Positions 47,395 through 59,173 of a DNA stretch of 64,000 bases are shown in pieces (position 1 is the first letter of the stretch; the number at the start of each line of letters is the position of its first letter). Below the pieces are notes generated by a model. That model saw nothing but the letters and a program-made list of their open reading frames with translations, ran no database searches and was not told the origin of the DNA. Source of the DNA: Symbiodinium microadriaticum (Eukaryota > Sar > Dinophyceae > Suessiales > Symbiodiniaceae); NCBI GenBank assembly GCA_001939145.1, contig LSRX01000282.1:405247-469246 (forward strand), in the 5' to 3' direction. The position numbers and the translations under genes were made by a program.

Positions 47395-48805
47395 CTGCTG
47401 GACGGTCGTTGTTCTGCCAGGCAAGTTCTGGGACAGCATGCTTTCCGATCTCACTGAAGACGTCAACACCCAGTGTAGTCACACGCCATAGAAGGTGTGT
47501 GGCAGTGGGCGCAAAGTCTCGGAAGTGGAGCCAGAAGCTTCTGACAGAGGCCGAAAAAATGCCATGACGGAAGCAGTGGATTTGTTTGCCCTCTCGCTTC
47601 AGCTGAAACGATTTGACATTTGAGCGAATGCCCCGCACGAAGGTGTCGGCCGCGCCACTTTCGTCAGACTTGACTGCTGAACCTCATGCCGCATCTGCGA
47701 CCAAGTTCAACTCAGCTCCACTTGTCACTGTTTAGTTGCCCAGCCACCTTCACACAACCAGCTCGCACAACCAGTGATAGCTCGGCTCCTGAAGCAGTGA
47801 TGGCCTGAAGCTCCCACGATGACTTGAGCCGAAGACACGCGCGTCTGGACGCAGGCGGACATGCTCGAGCTTCCCTCGCAGTGCCCGTGGAGGCTGCGTG
47901 TTGACTCTTGTGCATCTTGTGGGCAGCGCAAAGGGTGAGATGATGCAAGCAGTTCTCTAGACTCTAGGCCGGGACTGAGCTTGAAGCTCGAACCAGTTGC
48001 CCAACTCCTTTGAACCCTGGAAGCGGCTTCCCGAATCCTTTGACCCCTCAGTGGCACAGCACCTTCAGTACCTAGACCTAGCGCCGTAGTGCGATTCTAT
48101 CCTGTTGGATACTGTCCATCATCCCTACGGAGGTGAGGCTTCAACTGTTACCCGCAATGCAAGCCTTCTGCCGGTGTGGCTCCACGCTCTTCTGGATGCA
48201 CTCGAGGAGTTTCTGGCAGAACCCAGCCAAGACGAAACAAATGTGCGGGTAACATGGCGTGGATGCTCGACAGAGTATGTGAGCGCACTGACTTTTTGGT
48301 ATTGCAGGCAGCCGCTGGAAGCTCTGACGGTCTGAATGAGCCGCCGGAGAAGCCGATGCAGGAGGAGAGGGAGGAGGACCAAGACGAAGGAGAGGAGGCG
48401 AACCTGGCAGCATCGGACACAGCCGGGCAAGCGTTTGCGAACTGCGAGTGCCCCACTTGAAGGCGCTGGGCTTCATCATGGATGCCGCTGCAGATCAAGC
48501 GGTCAACGTCTCGGACCATCTCGTATCGGCGCTTCTCTGTGAGGGATCATCTTAGTTAGTGCCTCTGAAGCTCTGAGATGTGAGCAGATCATTGGCTGGA
48601 ACGGTAGCCATGGGGCCATGTTTATGAGGTCGCGGATTTGGTTCGACCAGCAAGGAAGCCTTCCATGCCCGCGCTGGGACCTCAAGGCTTTCATATTGTT
48701 TCATGCCCACAGGACCTGATGTCAATGTTGATTCTTGTTGGACCACTTGCCGGCTGCACACCTGTAGAAGAGGAACGTAGACTATGAATAGCAGGCAGTG
48801 TTGAC
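47395..48805. other. no assigned gene
   Basis: A short acidic frame at about 48306-48430 (+, EREEDQDEGEEANLA) follows a ttgcag acceptor and may be an exon. Nothing else was recognised. Confidence 0.35.
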
Positions 48806-48961
48806 ATGCCACCACCGAGGCTGACCAAAGAGGAGGCCAGCGGTCAGCAAGCACAGAGCACGGGGAGCACGTGCTTTATGGGCAACCAGACGCTCGACTG
48901 GCAGGTGCAGGAGGCTGAGGCGGCCTGGCGCGTCGAGGGCAGTGCCCGCGCTGGTTTCAAG
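48806..48961 (+). CDS. putative first exon, unknown protein
   Basis: Starts MPPPRLTKEEASGQQAQSTG and continues TLDWQVQEAEAAWRVEG to GFK, where a donor (aag|gtcttc) follows in phase 0. High third-position GC and amino-acid make-up favour this strand over the long opposing frame. No family was recognised. Confidence 0.4.
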
Positions 48962-51429
48962 GTCTTCCGCCGCAAAGAGCACACGGACGAAGGCTCCCGG
49001 TTTGCAGTGCAAGCATGCCCCATAGTGGTTAGGCTGCGTTTCGGCTGTCCTTGCAGTGAAAGGCCAGAGAGTCAAGTGGAAGGTAAGGTTGCATGTGCAA
49101 CGACTGGCAAACAGGCCAAGACACCTACCAACGGCATCATCATCGTATGTCAGAAGTTGAGATTGAGATATGTCAAACGAGCATCCGGCTCGTGACTTTT
49201 CGAGAAGGAAACAGGAGTGAAGCAAGCACGTCTGAACAACTCCTCGGAACAAGCAACAACGAGAATGTTTTCCCGTCGCACCTTGGCGATGGCGCGCACT
49301 CGACAAGCAGAGCATGATTTTGCAGCGTCAAGGACAGTGCGGCCTGATGCTGCATTCCAAAAGATTAAGGGCGCGAGGTAAAGCATGAGAATTCAAACCA
49401 CCACGATGCATCCTTACATTTGCAATACACCTTTGATGTGTTTCACGACCGACGAGTGCTTCAAACTTCAGCTCATTGCAGACAACTCTCCGCCGACGCT
49501 GAAGAAGCGAAGCAGGCCTGCGACGACTGTTTCAATTGAGCGCTGGTGTCCGGGACAGACTTGAAATCCATGCTGAGAGGAGCTCGAAGCGACGAAAGAG
49601 GTCGCACAGGACAGTGCCAGATGCTACGGCGAGGCTTGCAATATTTCAACTGACACGGCAGAAGGCAAACGCACAGCTGGGAAAGCTTAAAGATTTCGAA
49701 ACTGGCGGAGGAGAGAAGAGCTTTCTTTTCCTGATCTCTGATGGATAAGACGTGGGCCAGCCTGCTCAAAGATTTGAAAATTGCTTGCTTAAGATCCATA
49801 TAGATTTTCATGATCTTCACCATTGCCAGATTTCTTATCATTTTATAAATGTATACTCTCGGTATTTTATCCAAGAGACTTAGAGCAGACCCGCTACTTC
49901 TTCTAGCCGCGATTTTTCGTTCATAATTTATCGATGCGTGGGCATGATCGGGGCGATTGGCGGTGTAATATTTGGGGGGGTTGCCTAAAAGCGCAGTTGT
50001 AGAGTGGAAGGTAGGGTGGCCATAACTATCTTTGGAGCATGTTTTTACTCTTCGGAATGAGGCGGGGCCCGAGGTTGAGCAATTTAATCACCAGATTGGC
50101 GCTAGATTGTCGATAGTCTGGCGCTGGAGCGACAAGATATACGTCATATAGTATACAAGGTTTGCATATCATGTTGGAATGCTTCGTAACTTGGTAGATG
50201 TGACATCACCCTTCAGAAGATTTGGACATTGCAGCATGCCGTACAGAGTGGGCTCAAGATGGCAGACCGAGACGGAGGTGCCGACATGCTGTCGTGTCGG
50301 CAATTGCGGAGCTGCCATGGCAGCAACCTGTCATCCGCGGCATGGAGCTAATGTCTGCTATTGCGTTCTTCGGTTGAAACCTTGAGGCATTGTCGTTCGA
50401 TTCAGTGTCGATGTATCAGTGTGGCCACCCACATCCCATCGGTTGGTGTTGTAACCAAGAGCAATGCTGGTTTAACTATGTGGGACCGGCCACGTCCAAA
50501 TCATGCTGCCATCTTGTCACTCGGATTCTTTGCGCCGTGGTTTTACAGGCATACACAAATTTGAAACCATGCAATCGTCAGAGTCATGCAGCTAAGTGAT
50601 GAATCGAGCCGTTCGCGGACCTTTACGTCATGTTCTGTGAAAACGATGAAGTCCTGGAAGCCTGGAGGTGCGAAGGCATCCGAGGAACCCAGGTTTCTTT
50701 CAACAAGTGAAAGGTTTGAGGGCAGTAACAGGTAGTTCTGTGGCGTTGGCGCCGCGGGAGGTATTGGCTTGAAGATCCGCTTAGTAGGCTATATCTTTCC
50801 GACCCCGAAGGCAGTAGCCGCAAACTGGATTCTGGACTGGAAGCCCGACGACGTGCCATAGCCACAAAGACCTTCAAACCGAATTTTGGATTGCAAAACC
50901 CTGACGTTTTATGTTTTGAAGGTGGCATTTGGCGGCGCTAGTGAAATATTGTCAACTTTGTCTGGAAGCTTCGGAAGCTAATGTATTGATTTTTGTAAGG
51001 TCTAAGGTCTCGCAGAGCCCATTTCAGAATCCAATTTATGGGTATGGCCTTCGGGGTGAGAAAGATACAACCTTTTAAGCGGATGTTCAAGTCAATATTT
51101 CTTGCGAGATGCCAGAGAACTACTTGTTTCTGCCTTAAAACTCTTCCCGTATTGAAAAAAACTTGGATACCTCGATCTTCGCACCTCGCTTCTAGGACTT
51201 CATCGTTTACTTAGTTGCATGACTCTCATTATTTCACGTAAAATGCGACGCAAGGAAGCCCAATGATAAGATGGTACTATGATGACTTGGACTTAAGTGT
51301 ACCAACCGTCGGGATGGGAGGTGCTTTCTTGATCTAAGCGGTATTTTAATGGAATCGAACTACAGCACTGCAAAGGTTTAAGCAAAGAACGTAGGAGCAG
51401 GCACGAATTCTATATCGTAGATACTTTGA
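48962..51429. other. no assigned gene, grading into AT-rich DNA
   Basis: 49536-49748 (+) carries a basic stretch (AERSSKRRKRSHRT) that resembles a nuclear localisation signal, without further support. From about 50930 onward open frames become short and A+T rises toward the block that starts near 51430. Confidence 0.4.
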
Positions 51430-51482
51430 TGGTATATCTATTCTTTGTCTCTTAAGATTTTGGTATTATATTCCGACACTTT

Positions 51483-51597
51483 ATAAATTTAATAATGTAG
51501 AAAATTTTCGATTTAATGAATATTAAAAAATATCTTACATAAATTTAATAATATAGAAAATTATCGATTTAAATGAATATTTAAAAATATATCGTAT
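51483..51597. repeat. imperfect 57-bp tandem duplication
   Basis: Two adjacent copies share ataaatttaataat, gtag/atag, aaaatt and cgattta words in the same order, with a few substitutions and one-base length changes. It lies at the left edge of the AT-rich block. Confidence 0.6.
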
Positions 51598-54240
51598 ATT
51601 TGATTATATTTTACTTATTTGTTTCTCTAAGATAAAAATAGAAATCTTAAATTTTACAAGACGTAGATATTATACGAATTATCGAAATAGATATTTATTT
51701 TAAGAATAAATTTATTAATTTTCTTATGATAAAAAAATTATTGAAATTTGATATATTCTTCGAATATTTTGATTTTCATTGGTATGGATTCTGAAAAAAG
51801 ATATTCTGGAGAATTGATATTCTTATTGAACGATAAAAAAGTTATAATTTAAGGAATTATTGAGAATGATTATTGTAGATATTTAGAAATATTAAGAGAT
51901 TATGATAATATATGAAAGATTTTCTAATTTTCTCTGAGGTTGTTCGTAAATCTGGGAGGTATAGATTAGATTTTGAGGAAGAGATATATTTAAATTGGCT
52001 TAAAATTCTTGGATTGCATATTATAGTCTAAAAAAGATCTTGAGGAATAAATATCGAAAATAATTTATGAATTTTTGCCGCATTAAATTGGAATATATTC
52101 TGTAAAAAAGATGGATCTCGGATTCTTGGAAATTTCTGTCTGATGATTTTGCGGTCTAAGTAGATTCTCGGAGAATTAAATTTCGAAATTCTCTTAAGAT
52201 TTCTGCTCTATACTAAGTGTGGTATTTTAATTTAAGATTTCGTTTGATAATTATTAATTTAAGAATATTTTCTTTAAAATTCGGACTAGTTTCTGGTAAT
52301 ATATATTATTTCGATTTCTCTGTCTAAAAACATAGAATCGAAATATTCTGAAGGATTTTGATTCATTTTTTCTATTATTTATAAATCTGATAGATATATG
52401 AATAATAAATAAAAGAAATTAGATTTTTTCATCTTTCTAATTATTCCAAATATATATCTAGCCTATATATATATTGATATATATATAAATATATATGGTA
52501 TATCTGAATATATATATATATATAATGATAGATATATGAATATTTATATATTTAATTTAGGGCTGTCATACCCTCCCTCTCCCCCGGCCACCCTGTGGGA
52601 GTCTCTTTCTATGCTTCTAATTCTGATTTCGTTGTTGTGGTGGGCTGAGCGCCCCTAATCAGTTGAGGCTTTGATTGATCTTATTCGTAATTGTGCCTGC
52701 TAGCGATGATATTGCTCATGATGATGTGCTCTAGACGGCGACAAGGGTCGATAATTAGATTATTTTTGATATCATATTTAATACCATTTTTATCGTCGTC
52801 ATCTTTATCATTAATTCTATCAAAAATAAGTGGCACCATTCCCATCGCCATACAATCTTCATAATTAAGAAATTATAATTCATATCTGGGACGAGAAATC
52901 ATTGCTGCACAGATTCCGCTTTATTCAATCCGCAGCAGGGGCAGGTCCGCGCAGAAGCACGGGCTTGGAGGAGTAGCGGGAGCGGGGGCCATGGCCATAG
53001 ATGGAACGGGGGGAGGCATACTATTGAGGGGGGGGGAGAGACGAGGGCCTGGGACCCGAGAGCAAAAATATATATATATAGTGTGCGAATAAATATTAAT
53101 TTAGATATAATTATATATTATATTTCGAATTCCAAGAATAGATATAGAAAAATATTATCATATCTATCTATAAATATATTGATATTTCAGTATTTAAATA
53201 AATCTATAAGTATCTGAAAAGTCATTACGGCTTCAGGAATTGAAATTTAGGGGACCTGTATCAGCCTTCCAGGACATAGTCCGATCGGAATATTCGAGAA
53301 ATTATGTTCCCAATAAGAATAATAGTAATTTTTAAAAATAAGCAAATTCTAATGCTGAATCTAATGCTGAATTAAGCCATACATATAGAAAAATACGATC
53401 CAAACCTCGAAAAGAATATAATAATCGATATATCGCAAATATTACGAAGACCTTTTTATCCTCAGGGCTAGGGATAATTATTCCAAAATCCACAAATCTT
53501 AGTATAATCAAAACAATTTGAGAAATAAGTGGTTCAGAAAATTAATCACACTATAATTAATCTTAATATGAGGCAATAATCCCAAAAATATAAAATCTTT
53601 ATACGAGCAAAAGAATTCGCTTCATAAGAAATACTTATATATATTTATTTTAATTTTATTACCTTCGAGGCAAATAATAGACTCCGAATATCTATCTTTC
53701 AAAAAAAATCATTACTTAACTAAAATTATAAATTAAATCAAATTAAATAACAAAATTCAAATTCCAAATAAAATAGAAAATCTCCAAACCTTATAAATCC
53801 TAATAAACGATAATATATATTTCAATTGCATAAAAAATTTTCAAATTTTAACACCAAAAATAAACAAAACTATTCCGAATCCTAATTAAAAAAATATCAT
53901 AATATATCATCCTAAAAATACCATATCTATAATTTTAAAATAAATCATCCTAAAATATTAATAGAATAATTAAACTACAGATATACTAAAATTTAATATA
54001 TATTAAACAACGACAAATTTCCTTTATTAATCTAATATAAATTAATCTAAATTTATCACAAATATTCCAAACCCAAATTTTAAATATATTTTCCAATCAG
54101 TAATCTTTTCATCACCATAATATCTACAAAAAAATTGAAATATTTCAATATTAAAAGAATTCTCATTCTTCATATTTTTTATTTCATAAAATCCCTCCTT
54201 TTTTGCATATATTTTTTTTATAAAAAACAATAATTCAAGA

Positions 54241-54330
54241 ACATAAATATATATATATATATATATATNGGTCAGAACATAAATATATATATATATATAT
54301 ATATATTTTTATATATATATATATACATGT
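54241..54330. repeat. (AT)n microsatellite with one N
   Basis: Two (AT)n runs, each preceded by gaacataaat, flank an N at 54269. The repeated lead-in suggests either a true duplication or a join made during assembly. Confidence 0.85.
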
Positions 54331-54560
54331 ATATGTCCTTATTAGTAACGATATATGTTAGGTATTCTATATATATATATATATAAGTATATATCTTTTT
54401 TTTTAATATATAGATATATTAAAAATTATATTTATTCATTCATATTTAGATATCTATATATGGGTGTTCAAAATTCTTTGGCCGTATAATAATATTGAAA
54501 AATGATATTAATATTATCAATCATCTTATTTTGGATGTCTGTAATTCTTAGTAAGACCTT

Positions 54561-54713
54561 TTATTTGTGCAAATTCGAGCCATTCCCGAAAAGTAGTCGG
54601 GCCCAATGGTTTGGCCCGTTCTGGTCGTAGATGACAGGCTCTCACGTGTTGTCAGGGTTGTCCGAGAAAAGCTTGCATTGATGGCATGGAACTTCCTCAA
54701 AGGTTGTGTCCAT
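54561..54713 (-). pseudogene. possible broken exon next to the AT-rich block
   Basis: Minus strand from 54713 reads MDTTFEEVPCHQCKLFSDNP and DNT, then TGA (54644-54642), then in the same frame EPVIYDQNGPNHWARLLFGN and a stop at 54561. Both sides look coding and include a CxxC pair. CGA-to-TGA decay would explain the break. No family recognised. Confidence 0.35.
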
Positions 54714-57123
54714 GCCAGATTCTGCCCCCCTCGTAACACGAGCCGTCCATGAAACGTGTTCAAAGTTGTTCATCCGAAATCGCACGAGTCAAGCAGGTTT
54801 CCTCAAGTATCTCCTGACGGCTTTGTTGCAAGCAAGCGACCATGAGCTTCTCGGCTTCTGCAACGATGCAGGGCCTGTGAAACATCTTTCAGAAAGAGCC
54901 GGAGCAAGTGTTCTTTACAGGCCCGACCTGTAACTGCAACCATCCGCAGTTTCCAAACCACCGTAATCAACAATTCCAATTCCTGCCGAGCTGCCCTGGG
55001 TCGAGCACATGGCCCGCATTTGCCGGGTCCTTTCCAGTTTTGCTCGCAACGCTTGTGCCACTGATAGCAGAGCCCAAACTTACGAAGGACGACGCAGCAG
55101 GAGAAGCCCAAGGCTTGAAGGCTATTTCTAAATCTTCTTGATTTCTCCGGTCTCGTCCTCAACCAACGATGACGATCTTGGCCGCTTCAGAGCTGTGGAC
55201 AAGACCTGTGATACAAGCAGCGAAATGCGACAGGATGGATAAAGCTTTGGTTCTCCCCTCTGGCTTGTCTGGATTCCTGGATGTTGTAGCTTTAGGCGCT
55301 CGTCTGATTGAAAATGTTTCATGTTGCTGGCTGCGAAACTCTCCGAGATCACGGAAGCTCCGACTCATGCTCCCTCTCGAGATCACTTGCTCACTAGCTC
55401 CAGGCTCCCCGATTAGCGAGGTTCCTCGTGCGGAGGCGGTGCACACAAAGCAAGCACAAAGCGCGCTTGCGCCTGCCTGTCCCAGCTGCTGTGGCCACAC
55501 AAAACGCTCCCCACGGCCTCTGTGGTTTTCTTGAAAAAGACGGTCGGAGTGGATCGGAGAAATGGGACAAAAGCGCAAGGCGTATCCGGAAAGACTACGA
55601 CCGACCCAAGCCAGCCTTGCTGCTCGAAAGCATGAACAGTGAACTCCTCGAGCTTCAGGCAAAGCAGCAAAGCAAGGAAATTCTGAGAGGAACCCTTCCA
55701 ACTCCGACTACTGAGCCTGGCAGCCTTGCACTGCTGCAGTGAAGCAGCAGCTTCGATCTACGGCGTCCTCCCAGTGGAGGAGCCCGCGCGTTGCATCAAA
55801 CACCGCCTAGGCCGCAACGAAGCTGGATGGGGCAGGCTGACGGTGCTTCTTCCTTCGATGCCACCTGAATGGTAGATAATGCCCACAGCACAGCACACAT
55901 GTCATGGCGAGCTCACTTCATTGAAACTGCAAATACATCAGAGCATCAATCTAGCAACCATAAACTTGGAAACAAACGACTCACATGCCCAAACCAGCAC
56001 AGTCAACAACACACAGCAGTGCCGATGTCGCAGATCTCCGTGTCATACAAGCTGAGGGCTGAACAGGCAGGCCCCGATAAGAGATCTCGGCCGTTGTCCC
56101 ACCCCCTTGGAGCTGAGGGCGGACGCTCCGAATGTGTTGCGTGCTGTCTGCAACTTGTGGCGCCTGGCCTGGCTTCGTAATGATGGCATCTGCGATGTCC
56201 ATGAGCAGCACCAAGCGCTCGGCGCTGAGGTATGTCGCGTTTGGTCCTCGCGGTCACGTGCAGACCTTCAGACCTTCCCAAAAGCTCCGATGAAGTTCAC
56301 GACTACACTGCTGGAGGCAAGTATTTAAGCTCCTCCTTGATGCCCAGGCTCTTGCGCAACTTCCACGGTTACGTTTGCATCGTTTCCTTGGAGTACCTGT
56401 CTTTCGCATGCTTGCGGCATGCGGCCCGTCGCAAAGACTACTCCAAAAATCACGAACCTTTGTGAAAAACGCCCGCAAATGAGGTGTCTGTGACGAAACA
56501 TGAGCAGATCATGCTGGACCACAACTATATCGGACAAACTGTCGCAATGGTCGAGTGAAATTACGCCACACTGGAACCACTTGATCTTGGAGCAAGCACC
56601 GCAGGTGCATCGGAACTTGGATCGGGCAAAAGCAGGCATAGACCTTGAAGTCCGCCGTGTGAGGTTCATTCTGGAGAGCGAGCATCTCAATCATTTCTTA
56701 CATTTCTGTGGCTTCAAGCAGAAGTTGCTGCAGGTGTTCGATCTTGCAATGCCCGATGGTGAGGCCCCCGGCTGTCGAAGTGTGCCTAACGTCAGTTTCA
56801 CACCCACCAGATGTGCAGCTTCTTTTGTGGCAAGGTATTCGTGCCACTGTGCTTGCCTGATCCACAGCGAATTCTCGTTCCGACGGCCGCAGTCCGGACT
56901 GGCAAACCCAAAGTTGTACATTTTCTGCAACCACGCTGTCCTGAGACTTCTCTACGACTGTGCTCCGCCTTCGTGTGCCAACCCCAGGCTGCCAAGCAGC
57001 TCCTTGCCGAGGCAGGACAGCAAGTGTGCGGCATTGCTTTTCGTAACTTGCAGGGCAGGGGGTTGCTCCCTTTGTTTGCGACTTTGCTTGAAATGATGCT
57101 CCATTTTCGGCGAGAACATTTAC
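54714..57123. other. unassigned, conflicting strand signals
   Basis: Plus-strand stretches near 55010-55110 (AEPKLTKDDAAGEAQGLK, followed by a GC donor-like aag|gct), 55169-55360 and 55560-55690 (KWDKSARRIRKDYDRPK) look coding, but I could not connect or name them. Several overlapping frames of about 200 codons on both strands occur from 56500 onward because stops are rare there. Confidence 0.3.
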
Positions 57124-57269
57124 CATATCCAAGTGGGCTTCGAATCCGAGATTCAGCAAACAAATGCGACGTTCCGGTGCGTAGAACCGCAGCGTCTGCA
57201 AGTTGAGGACCACCTCCGCAAGACCTTCGCCCATCCGGACGCAGCGACTGGCCAAAACTCGCCGTGGCA
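57124..57269 (-). CDS. putative exon, unknown protein
   Basis: Bounded on the minus strand by a good acceptor (ttcattgcag) and a GTAAAT donor. The frame reads PRRVLASRCVRMGEGLAEVV, then NLQTLRFYAPERRICLLNLG and FEAHLDM. Length and borders fit the exon style of the recognised genes. No family was recognised. Confidence 0.45.
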
Positions 57270-57799
57270 CTGCAATGAAAAAGAGTATGTTCTGTCGTCT
57301 TTGAAAGTGCCTCCTTCGCTTCAAAGAACTCGCCATCACTCACTCTCTTGAACAGCTGATCATGATTCCTTGAGCGACAGGGTGGTACTGGTACAGATCC
57401 GTCATTGAATAGGCTAGTCTCCCTCACTCTGGTCTTCTTCCACCGTCTCCATTCATGATTCCTTCCTTCGAGCGCGTCCCCGAGCCGCACACGAGCCCTC
57501 GAGCGTCTGCTCGGAGCAGATGGTCGCACAACCGTGCACCGATAACGACAGCTCCCTTGCCCCTGTGCACAAGCATTGCCAGTCCGTGCTCCCCGAGATG
57601 ACCGCTGCCCTCCGAGTACAGCCCTGACCTGGGAGGGCTGGTCTATCTCGGTTTTTTCCGGCTCGGAAACGTACCGTGGAATGGCCCTTCATCTGAATTT
57701 TTTCCCAGCCAGTGGGCTTCACTCCGAACAACGTCGATCAAACCTACCTTCATTCTGAGTGGCATGACATGCCACGACATTTTACTTACTGCCCTGGCA

Positions 57800-57899
57800 T
57801 GTTCCATACACGGCGCACGACACGGCCATCATTGAACTCGGCAGAATTCGTGAGAGCGTGCTCTAAGCGAGTCTTGAACTCCTCGTTCCTGGCAACCCA
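57800..57899 (-). CDS. putative exon, unknown protein
   Basis: After the acceptor attgcaag the minus strand reads VARNEEFKTRLEHALTNSAE, then FNDGRVVRRVWNM, before a stop at 57786. A GC donor (aacat|gcc) lies near 57800. Charged, helix-like and with GC-rich third positions. It may belong with the exons at 57.1 and 58.7 kb, but no joins were proven. Confidence 0.45.
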
Positions 57900-58649
57900 C
57901 TTGCAATGTGATGTGGAAGACCGCGGGTTATGCAGGCTGCATGGCGTCACATCTTCGCTTCCCTTCTCGGCCTGCCAGTGACAACCAGCACATGCAGCGG
58001 CCGGCCAATACCTGCAAAACATCGACGCAGGGCCTTGTGGCTACATGCAAGCATTTGCACTCTTTTGTCAGGTCTTGCTCTTGGTTTCGTTTTCGAGATG
58101 GAGGCGGCACTTCAGATTTTCTGGAATCATCGTCGAAAGCTGAAGTACAGGAGTTCAGGATTTGGGATTCAGTCTTCAGGAGCTGTGGGTTCTCATGGAG
58201 TTTAAGGATTCTACGAATGGCAAACATGCTACCAGTAACAGTAGAACGATCTCAAGGGTGAAGAAAACGAAGAAGGAAGGTTCAAGAGCCTGGTGATGAA
58301 GCTTTGGCTGTGCTGTTGTGGTGTGTTTGCTTGAAGGGCCCAATGCTCGTGGTTTTTCGACGATTCAACTCTTCGTCACGCAGAAGCTTTCTTGCTCGAA
58401 CGCGAAGCGTCAAGCTCGGGTTCAATGATTGGAAAGCCTTGACCCCTGCAGCCCTCGCATCCATTGTCCTTTATCTGAAACTCGAAACTTCCAGCTTCGG
58501 ACTCAGGACGGTCGAAGCGCCATCTAGCATGCAAAAGCGCAAAGCCCTGTCCCCGGCAGGTGCCTTCCATCGCCAGCTGTTCTGGCCACGGCCTTGCTTT
58601 GGAATGGTCGCCCGGCTCGTCGTTGCACCCCGAGGCATGTGCAAAGGTT

Positions 58650-58715
58650 TGTGTCTTGTTGGAGAGTGCGGGAATGATGGCGCTTAAGTTCGCCTCGATT
58701 TCTGCAAGCCCCCGG
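58650..58715 (-). CDS. putative short exon, unknown protein
   Basis: The minus strand reads GLAEIEANLSAIIPALSNK, an amphipathic helix, in the 120-codon open frame 58376-58732. The rest of that frame is less convincing. It lies on the same strand as the exons at 57.1-57.9 kb and the transporter beyond. Confidence 0.3.
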
Positions 58716-59173
58716 CACGTCCTGGCCGCCACCTCCTGTCATGACGAGGACCACCTGCCAAGGACAAGCTGCCAAAGACATCGCCGGAAGCCTGGACATG
58801 CTGCAGCTGGGAACTGACTCTGTTCGTGTCTCGTGTGTTCTCGACTTTCTCCCTGCGACGCTGAAACTCTGCACATGGCCCCGATGATCCAAATCTAGCA
58901 CCCATTTGGGCAAAGTACATGGATCGACTGGCGGAGATCAAACGCCTTCCTTCTCCGCATGCCGGCAAGGACATCCCGATGCAGTCAAACACAGGCATCA
59001 GGACGACCAAGCGCAAATTCCTGCGTGACTTCAAACCTGGTGGACTTATGACGAGGCTGCTCAGGCCGCACTTCAGCACATCTGGATGGCCTCCAAACAG
59101 AGCAGATTGGCTGTGGCTGCAGCTGCCCGATGCGCTGTCTGTGTCTCCACTCCCTTTACACTCTTCGCGATCT

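Larger units (their letters stand above)
51430..54540. other. AT-rich block with G/C strand-skew reversal
   Basis: About 3.1 kb of roughly 80% A+T in otherwise near-50% GC DNA. In the left part (sampled 51481-52080) G on the plus strand outnumbers C by about 2.5 to 1. In the right part (sampled 53701-54120) C outnumbers G by about 4 to 1 and A outnumbers T. The sign changes near 52.6-53.3 kb, where two GC-rich patches lie (about 52561-52740 and 52905-53070). No open frame above about 60 codons and no organelle gene was recognised. Candidate roles are a centromere-like segment, a replication or transcription boundary, or an inserted foreign fragment; none is proven. Confidence 0.7.

Noticed and set aside
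51430..54540. Insertion of mitochondrial DNA as explanation for the AT-rich block
   Set aside because: No cox1, cob, cox3 or rRNA fragment was recognised; this cannot be fully excluded without a search.
56500..57529. Overlapping open frames of 198-243 codons on both strands
   Set aside because: Stops are rare in all frames here; only the minus-strand piece 57124-57269 has splice borders and convincing composition.
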